Part shown: positions 54,828 to 64,000 of the stretch, in pieces | Layout: each line of letters opens with the position of its first letter | Numbering within the stretch: position 1 is the stretch's first letter | NCBI RefSeq assembly: GCF_900162725.1 | Contig: NZ_LT799418.1 | Location: 2,251,911 to 2,315,910 of the forward strand | Reading direction: 5' to 3' | DNA: 64,000 nucleotides | Source: Parabacteroides sp. Marseille-P3160 | GTDB taxonomy: Bacteria > Bacteroidota > Bacteroidia > Bacteroidales > Tannerellaceae | The notes under the pieces: model-generated | Database searches by the model: none | Told to the model about the DNA's origin: nothing | Seen by the model: only the letters and a program-made list of their open reading frames with translations | Position numbers and translations under genes: made by a program

Positions 54828-56826
54828 CGGTCTTGATGTTTTCAAGCATTATATACCAGTCCAATGGAAAACAGGGCGTAATTTCCTCAATCCCTTGTAT
54901 GAAGACCGTAAAGCGTCATGTAATGTGTATTTTGACCGTCGCAATGGAGTGTATAAGATTAAGGATTTCGGCAATGACGATTATAGTGGTGATTGCTTCT
55001 TTTTTGTTGGAAAACTAAAAGGCTTGAATTGTGGAAATGGTGCCGACTTTGTAGAAATATTAAAGACCATAAACAGGGATATGGCGTTAGGATTGAGTGA
55101 TTCAGATTACTCACATACTCCGCCAATCGCATCAAACAAGCAACAGGCTCCACCGGAACCGCAAAAAAACAAACCGTATAATATTCTTCAACAAAAATTC
55201 ACCCAAAAAGAATTGGATTTTTGGATGCAGTCAGGCATTACCCCTGAAATACTTAAACTATACAAAACAGTATCACTAAAAGAGTTCAGGAGTGAAAATA
55301 AAGACAATAAGCCATTTTATTATACTTCATCAGAAAATGAACCGATTTTCGGATATATGGGTAAAAGGCATGTGAAGATTTACCGTCCGTTTTCGGAAGT
55401 CCGTTTCTTGTATGGTGGTAATATCGGAGAGAATTACTGTTTCGGACTGGAGCAATTACCCGCCAAAGGAGATACATTGTTCATCTCTGGCGGAGAAAAA
55501 GACGTGATGACACTTGCCGCTCACGGATTCCACGCTATCTGCTTTAATAGTGAAACTTCTACAATCCCGGCAGGGATTATTTATAAACTGACGTTCCGCT
55601 TTAAACATATTGTACTACTCTACGATGCGGACAAAACAGGAACGGATAGTGCGGTAAAGCATGAAAAAGCATTATCCGAATATGGCGTTAAACGGCTTGT
55701 ACTACCACTATCAGGAGAGAAAAAAGACAAAGATATAACCGACTATTTCAGTAAGGGCAATAGCCGGAAAGAGTTCCGGCAACTATTTCTCGATTTTCTT
55801 GATAACCTATATAACGAAACAATGACCATGCTGAAATCGTGCGAAATTGATTTTAACAATCCTCCGGCAAAAGCAGAGGAAGTTATATCTGCCGGCGACG
55901 TACCACTGGGCACACAGGGTAATATACTTTGTATTACCGGTGGCGAGGGTACAGGAAAAAGTAACTATGTTGCCGCCCTGATTGCAGGTTCGATAAGAAA
56001 CGACAATCGTCCAATAGATACGTTAGGCGTTGATGTGCGGGATAATTCCGACCATAAAGCGGTTTTGCTCTATGATACGGAACAATCGGAAGTACAACTT
56101 TTCAAAAATGTATCAAATCTTCTGAAACGTGCTAAACTGGAAAAAAAACCGGAAGAATTACGGGCTTTCTCCCTTACCGGAATGTCCCGGAAAGAGCGGT
56201 TGCAAGCCATTGTTCAAAGTATGGATAAATACCATTACGAATATGAGGGCATTCGCTTGGTTGTTATTGACGGGATAGCAGATTTAGTATCATCGGCAAA
56301 TGATGAAGTGGAAAGCATCAGGATTATGGACGAATTATACCGGTTGGCGGGAATATACCGCACTTGTATCGTATGCGTACTTCATTATGTACCCAATGGC
56401 TTGAAATTGCGGGGGCATCTTGGTTCGGAGCTACAACGCAAAGCTGCTGCAATCCTTAGTATAGAACTTGACAGCGATCCGTCCATATCGGTAGTAAAAG
56501 CGCTCAAAGTAAGGGACGGCAGCCCTCTCGACGTTCCATTAATGCAATTTTCATGGGATAAAGAATTGGGTATGCACATATATATCGGAGAAAAGCCACG
56601 GGAGGAAAAAGAAAAACGAAAAGAGAAAGAACTGGCGACGGTTGCCCGTGAAATATTTGATACAAAAAGGCATCTGACCTATATAGAGCTGTGCGACCGC
56701 ATCCAACAGATAATGGATGTAAAAGAACGCACAGCCAAAAGCTACATTAAATATATGCGAGAAAAAGAAATAATAATAAAAGATCCGTCCAATCAAAACT
56801 ACTTTATGATAGGGCATATCATCTAA
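54790..56826 (+). CDS. Mobile-element primase / RepA-like ATPase (Toprim plus AAA)
   Basis: Replication protein of 678 aa. The N-terminus (FKHYIPVQWKTGRNFLNPLYEDRKASCNVYFDR) resembles the primase zinc-ribbon/CHC2 replacement domain, followed by a Toprim domain with the glutamate in FISGGEKDVMTL (near 230) and LLYDADKTGTDSAVKHEKAL (near 280). The C-terminal half is a RecA/RepA-like ATPase with Walker A GGEGTGKSNYVAAL (near 385) and Walker B RLVVIDGIADLV. The protein resembles bifunctional primase/helicases that start replication of the excised circular element. It is tightly coupled to the HTH genes on both sides. Confidence 0.85.
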   Translation: MLNKDELLRRTNNGLDVFKHYIPVQWKTGRNFLNPLYEDRKASCNVYFDRRNGVYKIKDFGNDDYSGDCFFFVGKLKGLNCGNGADFVEILKTINRDMALGLSDSDYSHTPPIASNKQQAPPEPQKNKPYNILQQKFTQKELDFWMQSGITPEILKLYKTVSLKEFRSENKDNKPFYYTSSENEPIFGYMGKRHVKIYRPFSEVRFLYGGNIGENYCFGLEQLPAKGDTLFISGGEKDVMTLAAHGFHAICFNSETSTIPAGIIYKLTFRFKHIVLLYDADKTGTDSAVKHEKALSEYGVKRLVLPLSGEKKDKDITDYFSKGNSRKEFRQLFLDFLDNLYNETMTMLKSCEIDFNNPPAKAEEVISAGDVPLGTQGNILCITGGEGTGKSNYVAALIAGSIRNDNRPIDTLGVDVRDNSDHKAVLLYDTEQSEVQLFKNVSNLLKRAKLEKKPEELRAFSLTGMSRKERLQAIVQSMDKYHYEYEGIRLVVIDGIADLVSSANDEVESIRIMDELYRLAGIYRTCIVCVLHYVPNGLKLRGHLGSELQRKAAAILSIELDSDPSISVVKALKVRDGSPLDVPLMQFSWDKELGMHIYIGEKPREEKEKRKEKELATVAREIFDTKRHLTYIELCDRIQQIMDVKERTAKSYIKYMREKEIIIKDPSNQNYFMIGHII

Positions 56827-56838
56827 AAATGGAATATT

Positions 56839-57144
56839 ATGTATATAGATAAAGAAAATTTTGAAGCATGGATGGAGCGAATTATGGATCGCTTCGACAG
56901 GCAAGACAAAAAACTTGAAAAAATGAGCCAAAGAAGAAATATGTTGGACGGAGAAATTTTGCTTGATAATCAGGATTTATGTATGCTGCTTAATGTAAGC
57001 AAGCGCACCTTGCAACGTTATCGTAGTACAGGTGAACTGCCTTTCCAGACAGTTTACCATAAGACCTACTATAAAGAAAGCGATGTACATATCTTTATCC
57101 GGGAAAACTTTAACAAGAAAAGGGGCAATAATAAAAAGCCGTAA
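56839..57144 (+). CDS. Second helix-turn-helix (excisionase-like) protein
   Basis: Protein of 101 aa with a coiled-coil-like N-terminus (MERIMDRFDRQDKKLEKMSQ) and the same HTH_17-type domain as the gene at 54468: LDNQDLCMLLNVSKRTLQRYRSTGELPFQTVYHKTYY. It lies 12 bp after the primase gene and is the last gene of this short operon. Probably one of the paired small regulators or excision factors of the element. Confidence 0.85.
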   Translation: MYIDKENFEAWMERIMDRFDRQDKKLEKMSQRRNMLDGEILLDNQDLCMLLNVSKRTLQRYRSTGELPFQTVYHKTYYKESDVHIFIRENFNKKRGNNKKP

Positions 57145-57198
57145 GAACTTTTGTTTTCGATTTCTTTTATGTTCATATTGATTTTTTAATGTTAATCA

Positions 57199-57234
57199 AA
57201 AGCCCGTACCGTCGTGATGACAGGAACGGGCTTT
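57199..57234. terminator. Bidirectional terminator between the HTH gene and the methylase-helicase gene
   Basis: AAAGCCCGT (57199-57207) pairs with ACGGGCTTT (57226-57234) between two convergent genes, with A/T-rich flanks on both sides. Confidence 0.8.
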
Positions 57235-57238
57235 ACTC

Positions 57239-60200
57239 TTACAATTTGAAATTTTTAGATGATTCCTTCTTCTCCACTTTCGGCGGACTACCGCCCACCG
57301 ATGCAATAATAAGCCTGTCCCCCATTATTTCTTTTACTCCTTGCAAAGTATTGGGCAATGGTGCATCCTGAACAGTTGATGCTTCGGATTTACCTTGCGA
57401 CTGGTTCTGATTGTTGGTAGAAACAGTCTTATCAGGTACACTTTCCGCCTGTCCTTCGGTTTCACTGATTGGGGTAAGTGAAAGTTGGATTTCACGGTCT
57501 AACTTAATCAAATCGTCTTTCAAAACTTTCAGTTCCGGCTCCTTGCGCCAAGTACCTTCGATTACTTCTTTGAGTACCGGAACGTCTTTTTGCAGTTTTT
57601 CATTATCTGCCTGGTACCTTTCCAACAATTTCGGCATCGTTTCAAGTGCATTTAAGAAATTCTGCGCTGCCGTTTTCGGATCGGTGGCCATAACTCCATG
57701 ATTGTAGTTATACAGAATTTCTCCTTCTCCCTTAACGAAAAAGCGGTTCTGTTTTACAATAAAACCGTCTTTGTTACTTGATTCGGATTTTACAAGCAAG
57801 TTAAAACTGTACAGGGTTCCGATAGGCTGATATAATCCGTAAGTTTCGGCTTTATCCGCTATTTCATTGAGCTTTAAGCCGACTTCTTTCAGGTTACTTC
57901 CCTGCAATCCGTTTAACTGCACAGGATTGAGCCGTGTGCCATCAGGTGCCTGCTGAACACGTGAATTGAACGCTTCCACATCTTTGGATATACGGTTAAT
58001 AAATCCGTTATTCTTCTCCACATCAGACATAATTCCTTCCAACTTATAGCGGGATGATGATTTTCCACGCATAAAGGCTTGCCGTTCCGATTCAAGGGAA
58101 GCGATTTTCTTTTCTAATCGTGCTTTCTCCAGTAATTCGGTGTTGCCCGAAAGAATAGCGACATATTCAGAGAAATTCATACCGCCTTTTTCGTCCATGC
58201 TGCCCTCGTCAATGGTACGGCTACCCAGTGAGTTATTTTTCAACTGCCGGATAAAGAGTTGCTTGTTATGCAATAACCCGAACTTATATGCATCCAATGA
58301 TTTTTCAACGGCATAAATAAGTACATCTACTTTGTTATCAGCATACAATTTGGCTATATCATTACCTTTGCGAATGCCCCGACCGTCCCGTTGTTCCAGA
58401 TCTGACGGTCGCCAGGGCGCATCTAAATGATGGATTGCAACACATCTTTTCTGTGCATTTACTCCGGTTCCCAACATTTCGGTAGAGCCAAACAGAACAC
58501 GGATTTTGCCCTCATTCATATCCTTAATCATGGTTTTACGAGCCTTGTCCGTTTTGGCTTCCTGAATAAAGCGTATTTCGTGAGCCGGGATTCCGTAGTC
58601 ATCCATCAGCTTACGCTTTATCTCGGAGCATGGGTTCCATTGTCCGGGCTTGTAAGTACCTAAATCGGAAAAGATGAACTGGGTAGCCTTATGCCCGTCA
58701 TACTTTTTATAATAGTCCGATACCATTTTAGCGACATGGGATGCTTTATTATCCACATTGTCGCCGTATTTAACAGGATCAATGAGCCGCATATCGAGCG
58801 ACATTTTGCGGGCATAGTCCGTCGCTATCAGCATTTTTGCTTTTTCTTCACTTTCCGATAGTTTCGGACGTCCTAACAGTTCGGCATTACCTGTTTTGGC
58901 GAACTCTACCAACTTCTTAATAAACTCCTGTTGGTCGGGTGTAGGCGGAATATTATGCAAGATTTCATTCTTTACAGGTCGGTCGATACCAATATCTTCC
59001 GCAGAACGATAGTCCGTAATTTCAGCATAAAAAGCCGCTAATTCGGGTACTTTGATAAAATACCTGAACCGTTCTTTCTGTACAATTTCATTCGTCACCG
59101 AAAACTCATAATCTATCGACTTTTTGGCAAAAATGGCTGCCCATGCGTCAAAGGTGGTAATACCCTGACGTTCCAGTTCATTCGGGCGGAGATACTTGAA
59201 TAACAGGTATAACTCCGTCAGACTATTGGAAATGGTTGTACCCGAAAGGAAAGTCGCACCCAAATCTTTATTCGTCCTGTCCTGAATGGTACGCAGGGCA
59301 AAAAGCATATTAAGTGCCCGTTGTGAACCGTCGGCGTTACCCAGACCTGCAACTCTGTCATGGCGGGTAGTAAAGGTCAGGTTTTTAAATCGGTGTGATT
59401 CATCAACATAGAGGTGGTCAATACCCATTAGCCGGAAGTCCACCGTATCATCGGTGCGGGTTTTAATCTGGTGGGCTACGTTCTCCAGTTTGGCTTCAAG
59501 GTTTAATTGCCTTTTGACTAAGCCTTTTTCCATAGCACGGGAAATCTCTTTGCCCTGTGCCCGTAACACGTCCAGATTTTCTTCCACTGAATCGAGTTCC
59601 GACTGTAATATCCGTTGCTGTATTTCGGGCGACTGGGGTATCATGCCGAACTGTTCGTGTGTTAAAATAATAGCATCCCAGTTATTATTTTTCATTTCAT
59701 TGAAAATCCGCATACGTTTGGCAGGAGTAAAATCTTCCTTGCCCGGATATAAAACCTTTGCATTGGGGTAAGCCGTACAAAAAGTTTGGGCTATCTCATG
59801 TACATTGGCTTTGAGAGCCATAATGAGCGGTTTGTTTACCAGTCCCAATCGTTTTTTCTCATAGGCGCTTACACACATTATCAGGGTTTTACCGCCGCCA
59901 ACCTCGTGGTCGATTATGCCCCCGCCATTGAGTTTGTCCATCCAGACGGCATCTTTCTGGCTTTTATACAGGTCGGGAATACCCAAGCCTTTCAAATCCA
60001 ATCCGGGGAACTCTTGGTGGCTTCCATCGTAATCAGGACGGACAAAGCAATTAAATGTGCGGTTATATTTATCCGCCAACCGGTTTTTGAACTCCGGCGA
60101 TTGCTCGTTCAGCCATTCGGTAAAGCCGTTCCGTATCTCGTCAATCTTGGAGTTGGCGAGTTGGATTGATTCGGCATCACGCACTTTTACCTCTACCGTT

Positions 60201-62833
60201 TCCCCGTCAATTACCTTATTAACTTTCTTGGTAATATCGGGAGAGGTATTGTGTAGGGCGTGTTTCATCAGGGCTACCCCGTCAAATGTCCGGCTTTGAG
60301 CTTTTACGGCATACTGGTCGTAAATTTTTACGTTTTTGCTGTCAGCTTTCAGGCTGTACTCATCACGGCTTTGTGCATAGTGAATTGAGACATTGGTATC
60401 GAACAAATGTGAAGCATATTTGCTGTAAATACCTGTCGGAATCCACCGTTCCCCGAAATTAAAATCCAAATCCTCGAAAGGTATCGGGCGGGGCGTTGCT
60501 TCCCGTAATGCCGTCAGGGATTCTTTTGCCGCTTCATGGTCGGGGTGGTTTTCTACATACTGCTCGACGTGTTCCGCTTTTGAAATGACGTTACCGCTTA
60601 TGAACTTGTCTTTAATTTCATAAGAGCCTATCATCGGATTAAAAAATATCTGTCCTTTCAGTTCCTCCAGTATTTCATCCGAAGTTCCTCCGGTAAGCCC
60701 TGCTATATATTCAAGATTTACCGTTGCATATTTGTTGAGTGAAGCGGTCAGGGCTTCCCGTGCGTTATCGGCATGGGTAATCTCATTCGGATTAAATGCA
60801 ACCGGTTGTTGGAAAATATCGGCTTTGACGGCTTTACCATCTATATACCGTTCCAGAGAAAGAATTTCCGTTCCTCCGGCATCCATTTTAATAAGGCTAA
60901 GATTTTTCGCATCGTTTATGTTTCCGAAACGACGGGTAAAATCATCATACAGTCGGTTGAGCATTTCCCTTAATGCAGGATTGGCTTCCAACTTTGTCGC
61001 TTCGTTGCTGTACAGGTGGTGATAAGTGTCCCGTACTTCAATATAAAGGGATGCTTTCGCCTCCTGTGTTCCGGTGAGCTGAAGCGGATGGAACATCGGC
61101 TGAAATCCGTCCAAATCACGCAAATAACCGATACGATTAGTTGAGTCGGTAACAAGTGAGCCTTCACGATAATGGGATGGTATATCTTCCAATAGGAAAG
61201 GAACAGGTTTCATGCGTTCCTGCTGTTCCCGTTCGGCTTCTTCTTTCAGCCGTTCCAACTGTTCCTCCCGTCGGGCATCAAATACGGGATAGGCTGCGGC
61301 AGTTTCCTGTTGCAGCTTTTCCCTTTTCTCATGCGCATTTACTATCATTTCTTCCCGCCAGTCCATAAACGGCGGTTCCTTTGCTTTGCTCGCTTGCGAT
61401 TTGGATTTTCTACCCCGTTTTTTAGGCTTGTTTACCTGACTGCGTTCCTCTTGGGTAAAGCCAAAAAGGTCATAGAGCGTAATTAATGGTTGCTCTGTAA
61501 CGGATTTAGGTTTCGCCTCCGGAGTCGGTTCTTTTTTAATGGCAGGATCGTCCATATCGAAAAGAGTACCTGAATAAGTTTGCTGTTGTTTGGACTGTTC
61601 CGGTTTAATTTCAATAGCAGGTTTAATCGCTTCGGTTACTTCTATCCGCGATTGCAGTTGTGCCAAACTTTCCTGTGCATGGGATTGATAACGCTGCAAA
61701 TCCAAATGTTGGGAGAAATCTTCTTTCAACATTTGCCGTAAATCTTTAGCTATGCCGTCAATTCCTCCCTCGTGGGTAAAGACAATCGCAGGTTTACCGT
61801 ATGGATCGGTGTCGATTTTGGAACGTGTTTGTATAACCCTGTTAAAATCACGGAACAGGTTATTAATCGATATGCCATTGGATAACTTGCGGGATTCGAT
61901 AAAATTCTGCTGTCGCTGACTGGGTAGGATATTTTTATTGTTCCGTTGTAATACAATCAGGTCACTGCCGACTTCCGTTCCGGCATGGTCGGAAAAGAGG
62001 TTGTTCGGCAAACGGATAGCTGAAACCACATCGCAGGTGTCCATCAGGTATTCCCGTATCGGTTTATTCTGTTCCGAATTAAGTACGCCCTGACTGGTAA
62101 TAAAGGCAATTATCCCGCCCTCTCTGGCCGACATAACACTTTTTACAAAAAAGTAGTTGTGGATAGCCTGTGTTGATTGTTTGACGGCGGGTATTTCATG
62201 GTTGGAAAGTAGCGGATCGAATACCGAAACATCCCCAAATGGAATATTGGAAGCAATCACATCAAAATGCTGTGAATAACGTCCTTCCATTTTTTCGTAA
62301 CCCTCAATCCTTACTTTATCTTCGGGATAGAGGTGTGAAAGAATTTTACCTGTCAGCAGGTCTTTTTCAAAACTGGTTACTTTAGCTTCGGGTGCGATTT
62401 CTTTGAAGGAAGAAATAAACGCACCTGTTCCGGCACTGGGTTCTAAAAACCGTGTCGGTGTTATTCCCCTATCCTTTAGCGCATCTGCCAACGCATCAAT
62501 TACAGGCTTCGGCGTGTAAAATGCCGTCAGGATAGAACTTTTCAGGGAACTGACATAGCGTTTGTAAACTTCCGGTGTGGGGGAATTTTCACGGAGTACC
62601 TCGTGAAGTTCCCGTACTAACGGAAAAAGCTCGATTTCGGACTTAGGCCACCGCTCAATATCTTCGGGTTTGTCGGCAGGGTTAAGGATTGCCTTAATTC
62701 CTCCGAACCCTGAATATTTAGCGAATATTTCCCGTTCTTTGGGAGTTGCCTTCTTTTGTTCCTTATCGAGCCTTAACGCTAACTTTATTGCATCAATGTT
62801 CTGATGCAAATGAGTTCGCTTATTGTAACTCAT
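57239..62833 (-). CDS. N6-adenine methylase / SNF2-like helicase fusion of conjugative elements
   Basis: Very large (1864 aa) DNA-acting protein found in many Bacteroidales conjugative transposons. The N-terminal part is a gamma-type N6-adenine methyltransferase with the SAM motif [12 protein letters not shown] near residue 131 and an N-x-P-F-type motif ([10 protein letters not shown]). A charged linker (about 420-560) leads to a superfamily-2 helicase with GGGKTLIM near 981 (Walker A), VDESHRF near 1142 (DExH box), SGTTISNS (motif III) and [13 protein letters not shown] near 1482 (motif VI). A coiled-coil C-terminus ends in a low-complexity tail. It probably protects or remodels element DNA during transfer; anti-restriction is also possible. 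The DUF1896 gene overlaps its start by 14 bp. Confidence 0.87.
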   Translation of the reverse strand: MSYNKRTHLHQNIDAIKLALRLDKEQKKATPKEREIFAKYSGFGGIKAILNPADKPEDIERWPKSEIELFPLVRELHEVLRENSPTPEVYKRYVSSLKSSILTAFYTPKPVIDALADALKDRGITPTRFLEPSAGTGAFISSFKEIAPEAKVTSFEKDLLTGKILSHLYPEDKVRIEGYEKMEGRYSQHFDVIASNIPFGDVSVFDPLLSNHEIPAVKQSTQAIHNYFFVKSVMSAREGGIIAFITSQGVLNSEQNKPIREYLMDTCDVVSAIRLPNNLFSDHAGTEVGSDLIVLQRNNKNILPSQRQQNFIESRKLSNGISINNLFRDFNRVIQTRSKIDTDPYGKPAIVFTHEGGIDGIAKDLRQMLKEDFSQHLDLQRYQSHAQESLAQLQSRIEVTEAIKPAIEIKPEQSKQQQTYSGTLFDMDDPAIKKEPTPEAKPKSVTEQPLITLYDLFGFTQEERSQVNKPKKRGRKSKSQASKAKEPPFMDWREEMIVNAHEKREKLQQETAAAYPVFDARREEQLERLKEEAEREQQERMKPVPFLLEDIPSHYREGSLVTDSTNRIGYLRDLDGFQPMFHPLQLTGTQEAKASLYIEVRDTYHHLYSNEATKLEANPALREMLNRLYDDFTRRFGNINDAKNLSLIKMDAGGTEILSLERYIDGKAVKADIFQQPVAFNPNEITHADNAREALTASLNKYATVNLEYIAGLTGGTSDEILEELKGQIFFNPMIGSYEIKDKFISGNVISKAEHVEQYVENHPDHEAAKESLTALREATPRPIPFEDLDFNFGERWIPTGIYSKYASHLFDTNVSIHYAQSRDEYSLKADSKNVKIYDQYAVKAQSRTFDGVALMKHALHNTSPDITKKVNKVIDGETVEVKVRDAESIQLANSKIDEIRNGFTEWLNEQSPEFKNRLADKYNRTFNCFVRPDYDGSHQEFPGLDLKGLGIPDLYKSQKDAVWMDKLNGGGIIDHEVGGGKTLIMCVSAYEKKRLGLVNKPLIMALKANVHEIAQTFCTAYPNAKVLYPGKEDFTPAKRMRIFNEMKNNNWDAIILTHEQFGMIPQSPEIQQRILQSELDSVEENLDVLRAQGKEISRAMEKGLVKRQLNLEAKLENVAHQIKTRTDDTVDFRLMGIDHLYVDESHRFKNLTFTTRHDRVAGLGNADGSQRALNMLFALRTIQDRTNKDLGATFLSGTTISNSLTELYLLFKYLRPNELERQGITTFDAWAAIFAKKSIDYEFSVTNEIVQKERFRYFIKVPELAAFYAEITDYRSAEDIGIDRPVKNEILHNIPPTPDQQEFIKKLVEFAKTGNAELLGRPKLSESEEKAKMLIATDYARKMSLDMRLIDPVKYGDNVDNKASHVAKMVSDYYKKYDGHKATQFIFSDLGTYKPGQWNPCSEIKRKLMDDYGIPAHEIRFIQEAKTDKARKTMIKDMNEGKIRVLFGSTEMLGTGVNAQKRCVAIHHLDAPWRPSDLEQRDGRGIRKGNDIAKLYADNKVDVLIYAVEKSLDAYKFGLLHNKQLFIRQLKNNSLGSRTIDEGSMDEKGGMNFSEYVAILSGNTELLEKARLEKKIASLESERQAFMRGKSSSRYKLEGIMSDVEKNNGFINRISKDVEAFNSRVQQAPDGTRLNPVQLNGLQGSNLKEVGLKLNEIADKAETYGLYQPIGTLYSFNLLVKSESSNKDGFIVKQNRFFVKGEGEILYNYNHGVMATDPKTAAQNFLNALETMPKLLERYQADNEKLQKDVPVLKEVIEGTWRKEPELKVLKDDLIKLDREIQLSLTPISETEGQAESVPDKTVSTNNQNQSQGKSEASTVQDAPLPNTLQGVKEIMGDRLIIASVGGSPPKVEKKESSKNFKL

Positions 62834-63266
62834 TTTCGAGCAGTATCAGGATTGTGCCGACAAGCTCTGTATAAAGCGACTGGTACTCTGTCGTTTCGGC
62901 ATAATCATCACTGAGGTTGTATTTAGCAAATACCGCCTGACATTCGGGCATTAGTTCTTTTGCCTTTGCCTGGGCTTCACCCGGAGAAACTTCGTCGAAA
63001 AACTCATTCCAAAGTATTTCGACAATCATATTATAAGGAGAAAAGTGTAAACCTTTGAATAAGGCTTCATTTGCGATTTCGGCTGCCTGAATATGGTCTA
63101 AACCGCTTTTTACCGCTTCGCTGTATGCTTCGGCTGCCATATCCCCACGTCCGGCGATAAAGGAAAGGTCATTTGCTTTGTCGGGGTGGGAATCACGTAA
63201 ATAAGATAATAGATTGAGCCGGAAGTACGACATTTCCGCAGGCTCTAAATTTGAATTGTATTTCAT
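62820..63266 (-). CDS. DUF1896 family protein
   Basis: Helical protein of 148 aa with the conserved sequence [38 protein letters not shown] and [17 protein letters not shown] of DUF1896, a family almost confined to Bacteroidetes conjugative elements, where it lies between topB and the methylase-helicase gene as here. Function unknown. Its stop overlaps the helicase start by 14 bp, and its leader contains the nested repeat structure at 63272-63411. Confidence 0.9.
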   Translation of the reverse strand: MKYNSNLEPAEMSYFRLNLLSYLRDSHPDKANDLSFIAGRGDMAAEAYSEAVKSGLDHIQAAEIANEALFKGLHFSPYNMIVEILWNEFFDEVSPGEAQAKAKELMPECQAVFAKYNLSDDYAETTEYQSLYTELVGTILILLENELQ

Positions 63267-63271
63267 TACTA

Positions 63272-63411
63272 TGAATTTTTTAGTGGAAACTGTTGATTTG
63301 AATATGCAAAAGGCACCGGGGTATCCCTCCCCAGTGCCACCACTAAAAAATTCAATAGCACCTGATTTAACAATTTCTCATCAAACCTGTGGCGTATGAA
63401 CTTCTTAGTGG
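63272..63411 (-). promoter_or_regulatory. Nested, mutually exclusive stem-loops between topB and DUF1896 (attenuator-like)
   Basis: In the minus-strand transcript, arm A (63411-63397, CCACTAAGAAGTTCA) comes first, arm B (63354-63340, TGAATTTTTTAGTGG) second, an inner hairpin (63338-63312, GGCACTGGGG / CCCCGGTGCC, one G-U pair, then TTTTG) third, and arm C (63286-63272, CCACTAAAAAATTCA) last, 5 nt before the DUF1896 ATG. B pairs perfectly with C (15/15) and at 13/15 positions with A, so the two foldings exclude each other. Only the B-C form buries the DUF1896 start region. Confidence 0.6.
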
Positions 63412-63425
63412 CAAATATAACATTT

Positions 63426-64000
63426 TTATTTCCGTTTCTTGTTGAAACCTGTTTTAGGTGGGAACGAAAAGACGGTTTTATATTCGCCGTCAAAGGTTAC
63501 GGCAGCATCAAAAGGCTTATTCTCTTTGCTCTTAAAGCCCTTAATAACTCCTGTCTTGCCTTTGGTAAGCAGGTCTTTCAGTTGTCCGTCAGTCAGGTCT
63601 TTACCTGATTTGTTCCGGAATACCGTCAGTCCGCATCCTTCATTGTTACACTTGACTACCTTTTGGAATATGGTTACCTGACCGTTTTTACATTTAGGAC
63701 ATGGGCAGTTCTCTCTTGTATTGCCACCTTCGATTTTCTTCTCCAGTAATTCGGTTGTAATCTGTGCGGCATATACTTCGATACTCCGATGAAATGTATC
63801 GGCATCCATTTCTCCCGTTGCTATTTTATTCAAAGCATTTTCCCATGCTCCGGTCATAGCTACGTCCGCTATTTTTTTATCACGGATAGCCATATAAACT
63901 ACCAATCCTTTATTGGTCGGGACAAGGGATTTTTTTTCACGCTGGATATATTCACGGGAAAATAATGTTTCGATAATGGCGGCACGGGTGGCAGGTGTTC
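63426..64000 (-). CDS. topB: DNA topoisomerase III, C-terminal part (5' end outside window)
   Basis: C-terminal 191 codons of a TopB-type IA topoisomerase of the conjugative element. The window edge falls inside the gene: the frame continues to 64000 with TPATRAAIIETLFSREYIQREKKSLVPTNKGLVVY, a conserved topoisomerase IA segment. After it come the domain linker and a C-terminal zinc-ribbon-like region with CPCPKCKNGQ and KCNNEGCGL (four cysteines in two pairs) and a repeat ending KGFKSKENKPFDAAVTF. TopB relaxes or decatenates DNA during transfer of the element. Followed by DUF1896 on the same strand. Confidence 0.92.
   Translation of the reverse strand, partial: TPATRAAIIETLFSREYIQREKKSLVPTNKGLVVYMAIRDKKIADVAMTGAWENALNKIATGEMDADTFHRSIEVYAAQITTELLEKKIEGGNTRENCPCPKCKNGQVTIFQKVVKCNNEGCGLTVFRNKSGKDLTDGQLKDLLTKGKTGVIKGFKSKENKPFDAAVTFDGEYKTVFSFPPKTGFNKKRK

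Larger units (their letters stand above)
41562..64000. mobile_element. Candidate integrative conjugative element (one end and about 22 kb, continues past window)
   Basis: The stretch starts at the tRNA fragment and contains a copper-resistance operon, rteC, two helix-turn-helix proteins, a primase/ATPase, a methylase-helicase, DUF1896 and topB, a gene set found together in Bacteroidales conjugative transposons. No integrase or tra genes are inside the window, so the other end with integrase and the intact tRNA is expected to the right. Codon usage of the block is more AT-rich than the fuc-lut region, in agreement with transfer. Confidence 0.7.

Noticed and set aside
57239..62833. Methylase-helicase as a phage-defence or restriction system
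   Set aside because: The gene sits in the standard topB-DUF1896-helicase module of conjugative transposons, with no nuclease partner; a DNA transfer role is more likely.

Overview
The window looks like a chromosomal segment of a member of the order Bacteroidales (a Parabacteroides-like gut commensal is my best guess; the genus cannot be fixed from this sequence). The reasons are the TAnnTTTG promoter -7 boxes, twice with a TTTG box exactly 19 bp upstream, Bacteroidetes-specific families (RteC, DUF4494, DUF1896, HYC_CC_PP) and a conjugative-transposon core of the topB / DUF1896 / methylase-helicase type.

Layout. 1-7.5 kb: a partial sugar O-acetyltransferase, then a tripartite RND drug efflux operon (adaptor, pump, outer-membrane factor) with a divergent AraC regulator; the pump gene carries an in-frame amber stop. 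7.7-9.15 kb: a C-terminally truncated tyrosine integrase lies just downstream of tRNA-Ser(UGA), the scar of an old island. 9.3-15 kb: housekeeping cinA-tsaD, a PLP-dependent BioF-like enzyme, a patatin lipase and the fucose symporter fucP. 15.3-22.5 kb: L-fucose isomerase, a divergent AraC regulator, and an aldA-lutABC operon that would turn L-lactaldehyde into L-lactate and then pyruvate. The kinase and aldolase steps (fucK, fucA) are not here. 22.7-27.5 kb: a TonB-dependent receptor, a 155-bp inverted-repeat block holding four AGTATACT palindromes spaced exactly 22 bp apart, a small secreted protein and a secreted calcineurin-like phosphoesterase. 27.6-31.7 kb: a dihydroorotate-dehydrogenase-like protein, then a minus-strand group gamma carbonic anhydrase / MFS / DUF4494 / YggS. 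31.9-41.3 kb: an 8.7-kb gene for a cyclic beta-1,2-glucan synthase-like protein (2891 aa) and an AraC regulator with a metal-binding-like N-terminus.

At 41562-41578 lies the 3' end of a tRNA (tRNA-Asp-like) with its terminator but without the tRNA body. This is best read as one end of an integrative conjugative element that runs to the right edge. Its cargo is a copper/silver resistance operon: HYC_CC_PP protein, rhodanese, CusA-, CusC- and CusB-like efflux parts, two HMA metallochaperone-like proteins plus a decayed third copy, and a P1B ATPase. It is followed by rteC, two small helix-turn-helix proteins around a primase/ATPase, and, convergently, topB (partial), DUF1896 and the 1864-aa methylase-helicase. 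The topB-DUF1896 gap holds three related arms that can form mutually exclusive stems, resembling an attenuator.

The most novel-looking items are the 22-bp phased palindrome block at 25.4 kb, the alternative-pairing leader at 63.3 kb, and the nonsense-interrupted RND pump. I found no CRISPR array and no recognisable defence system.
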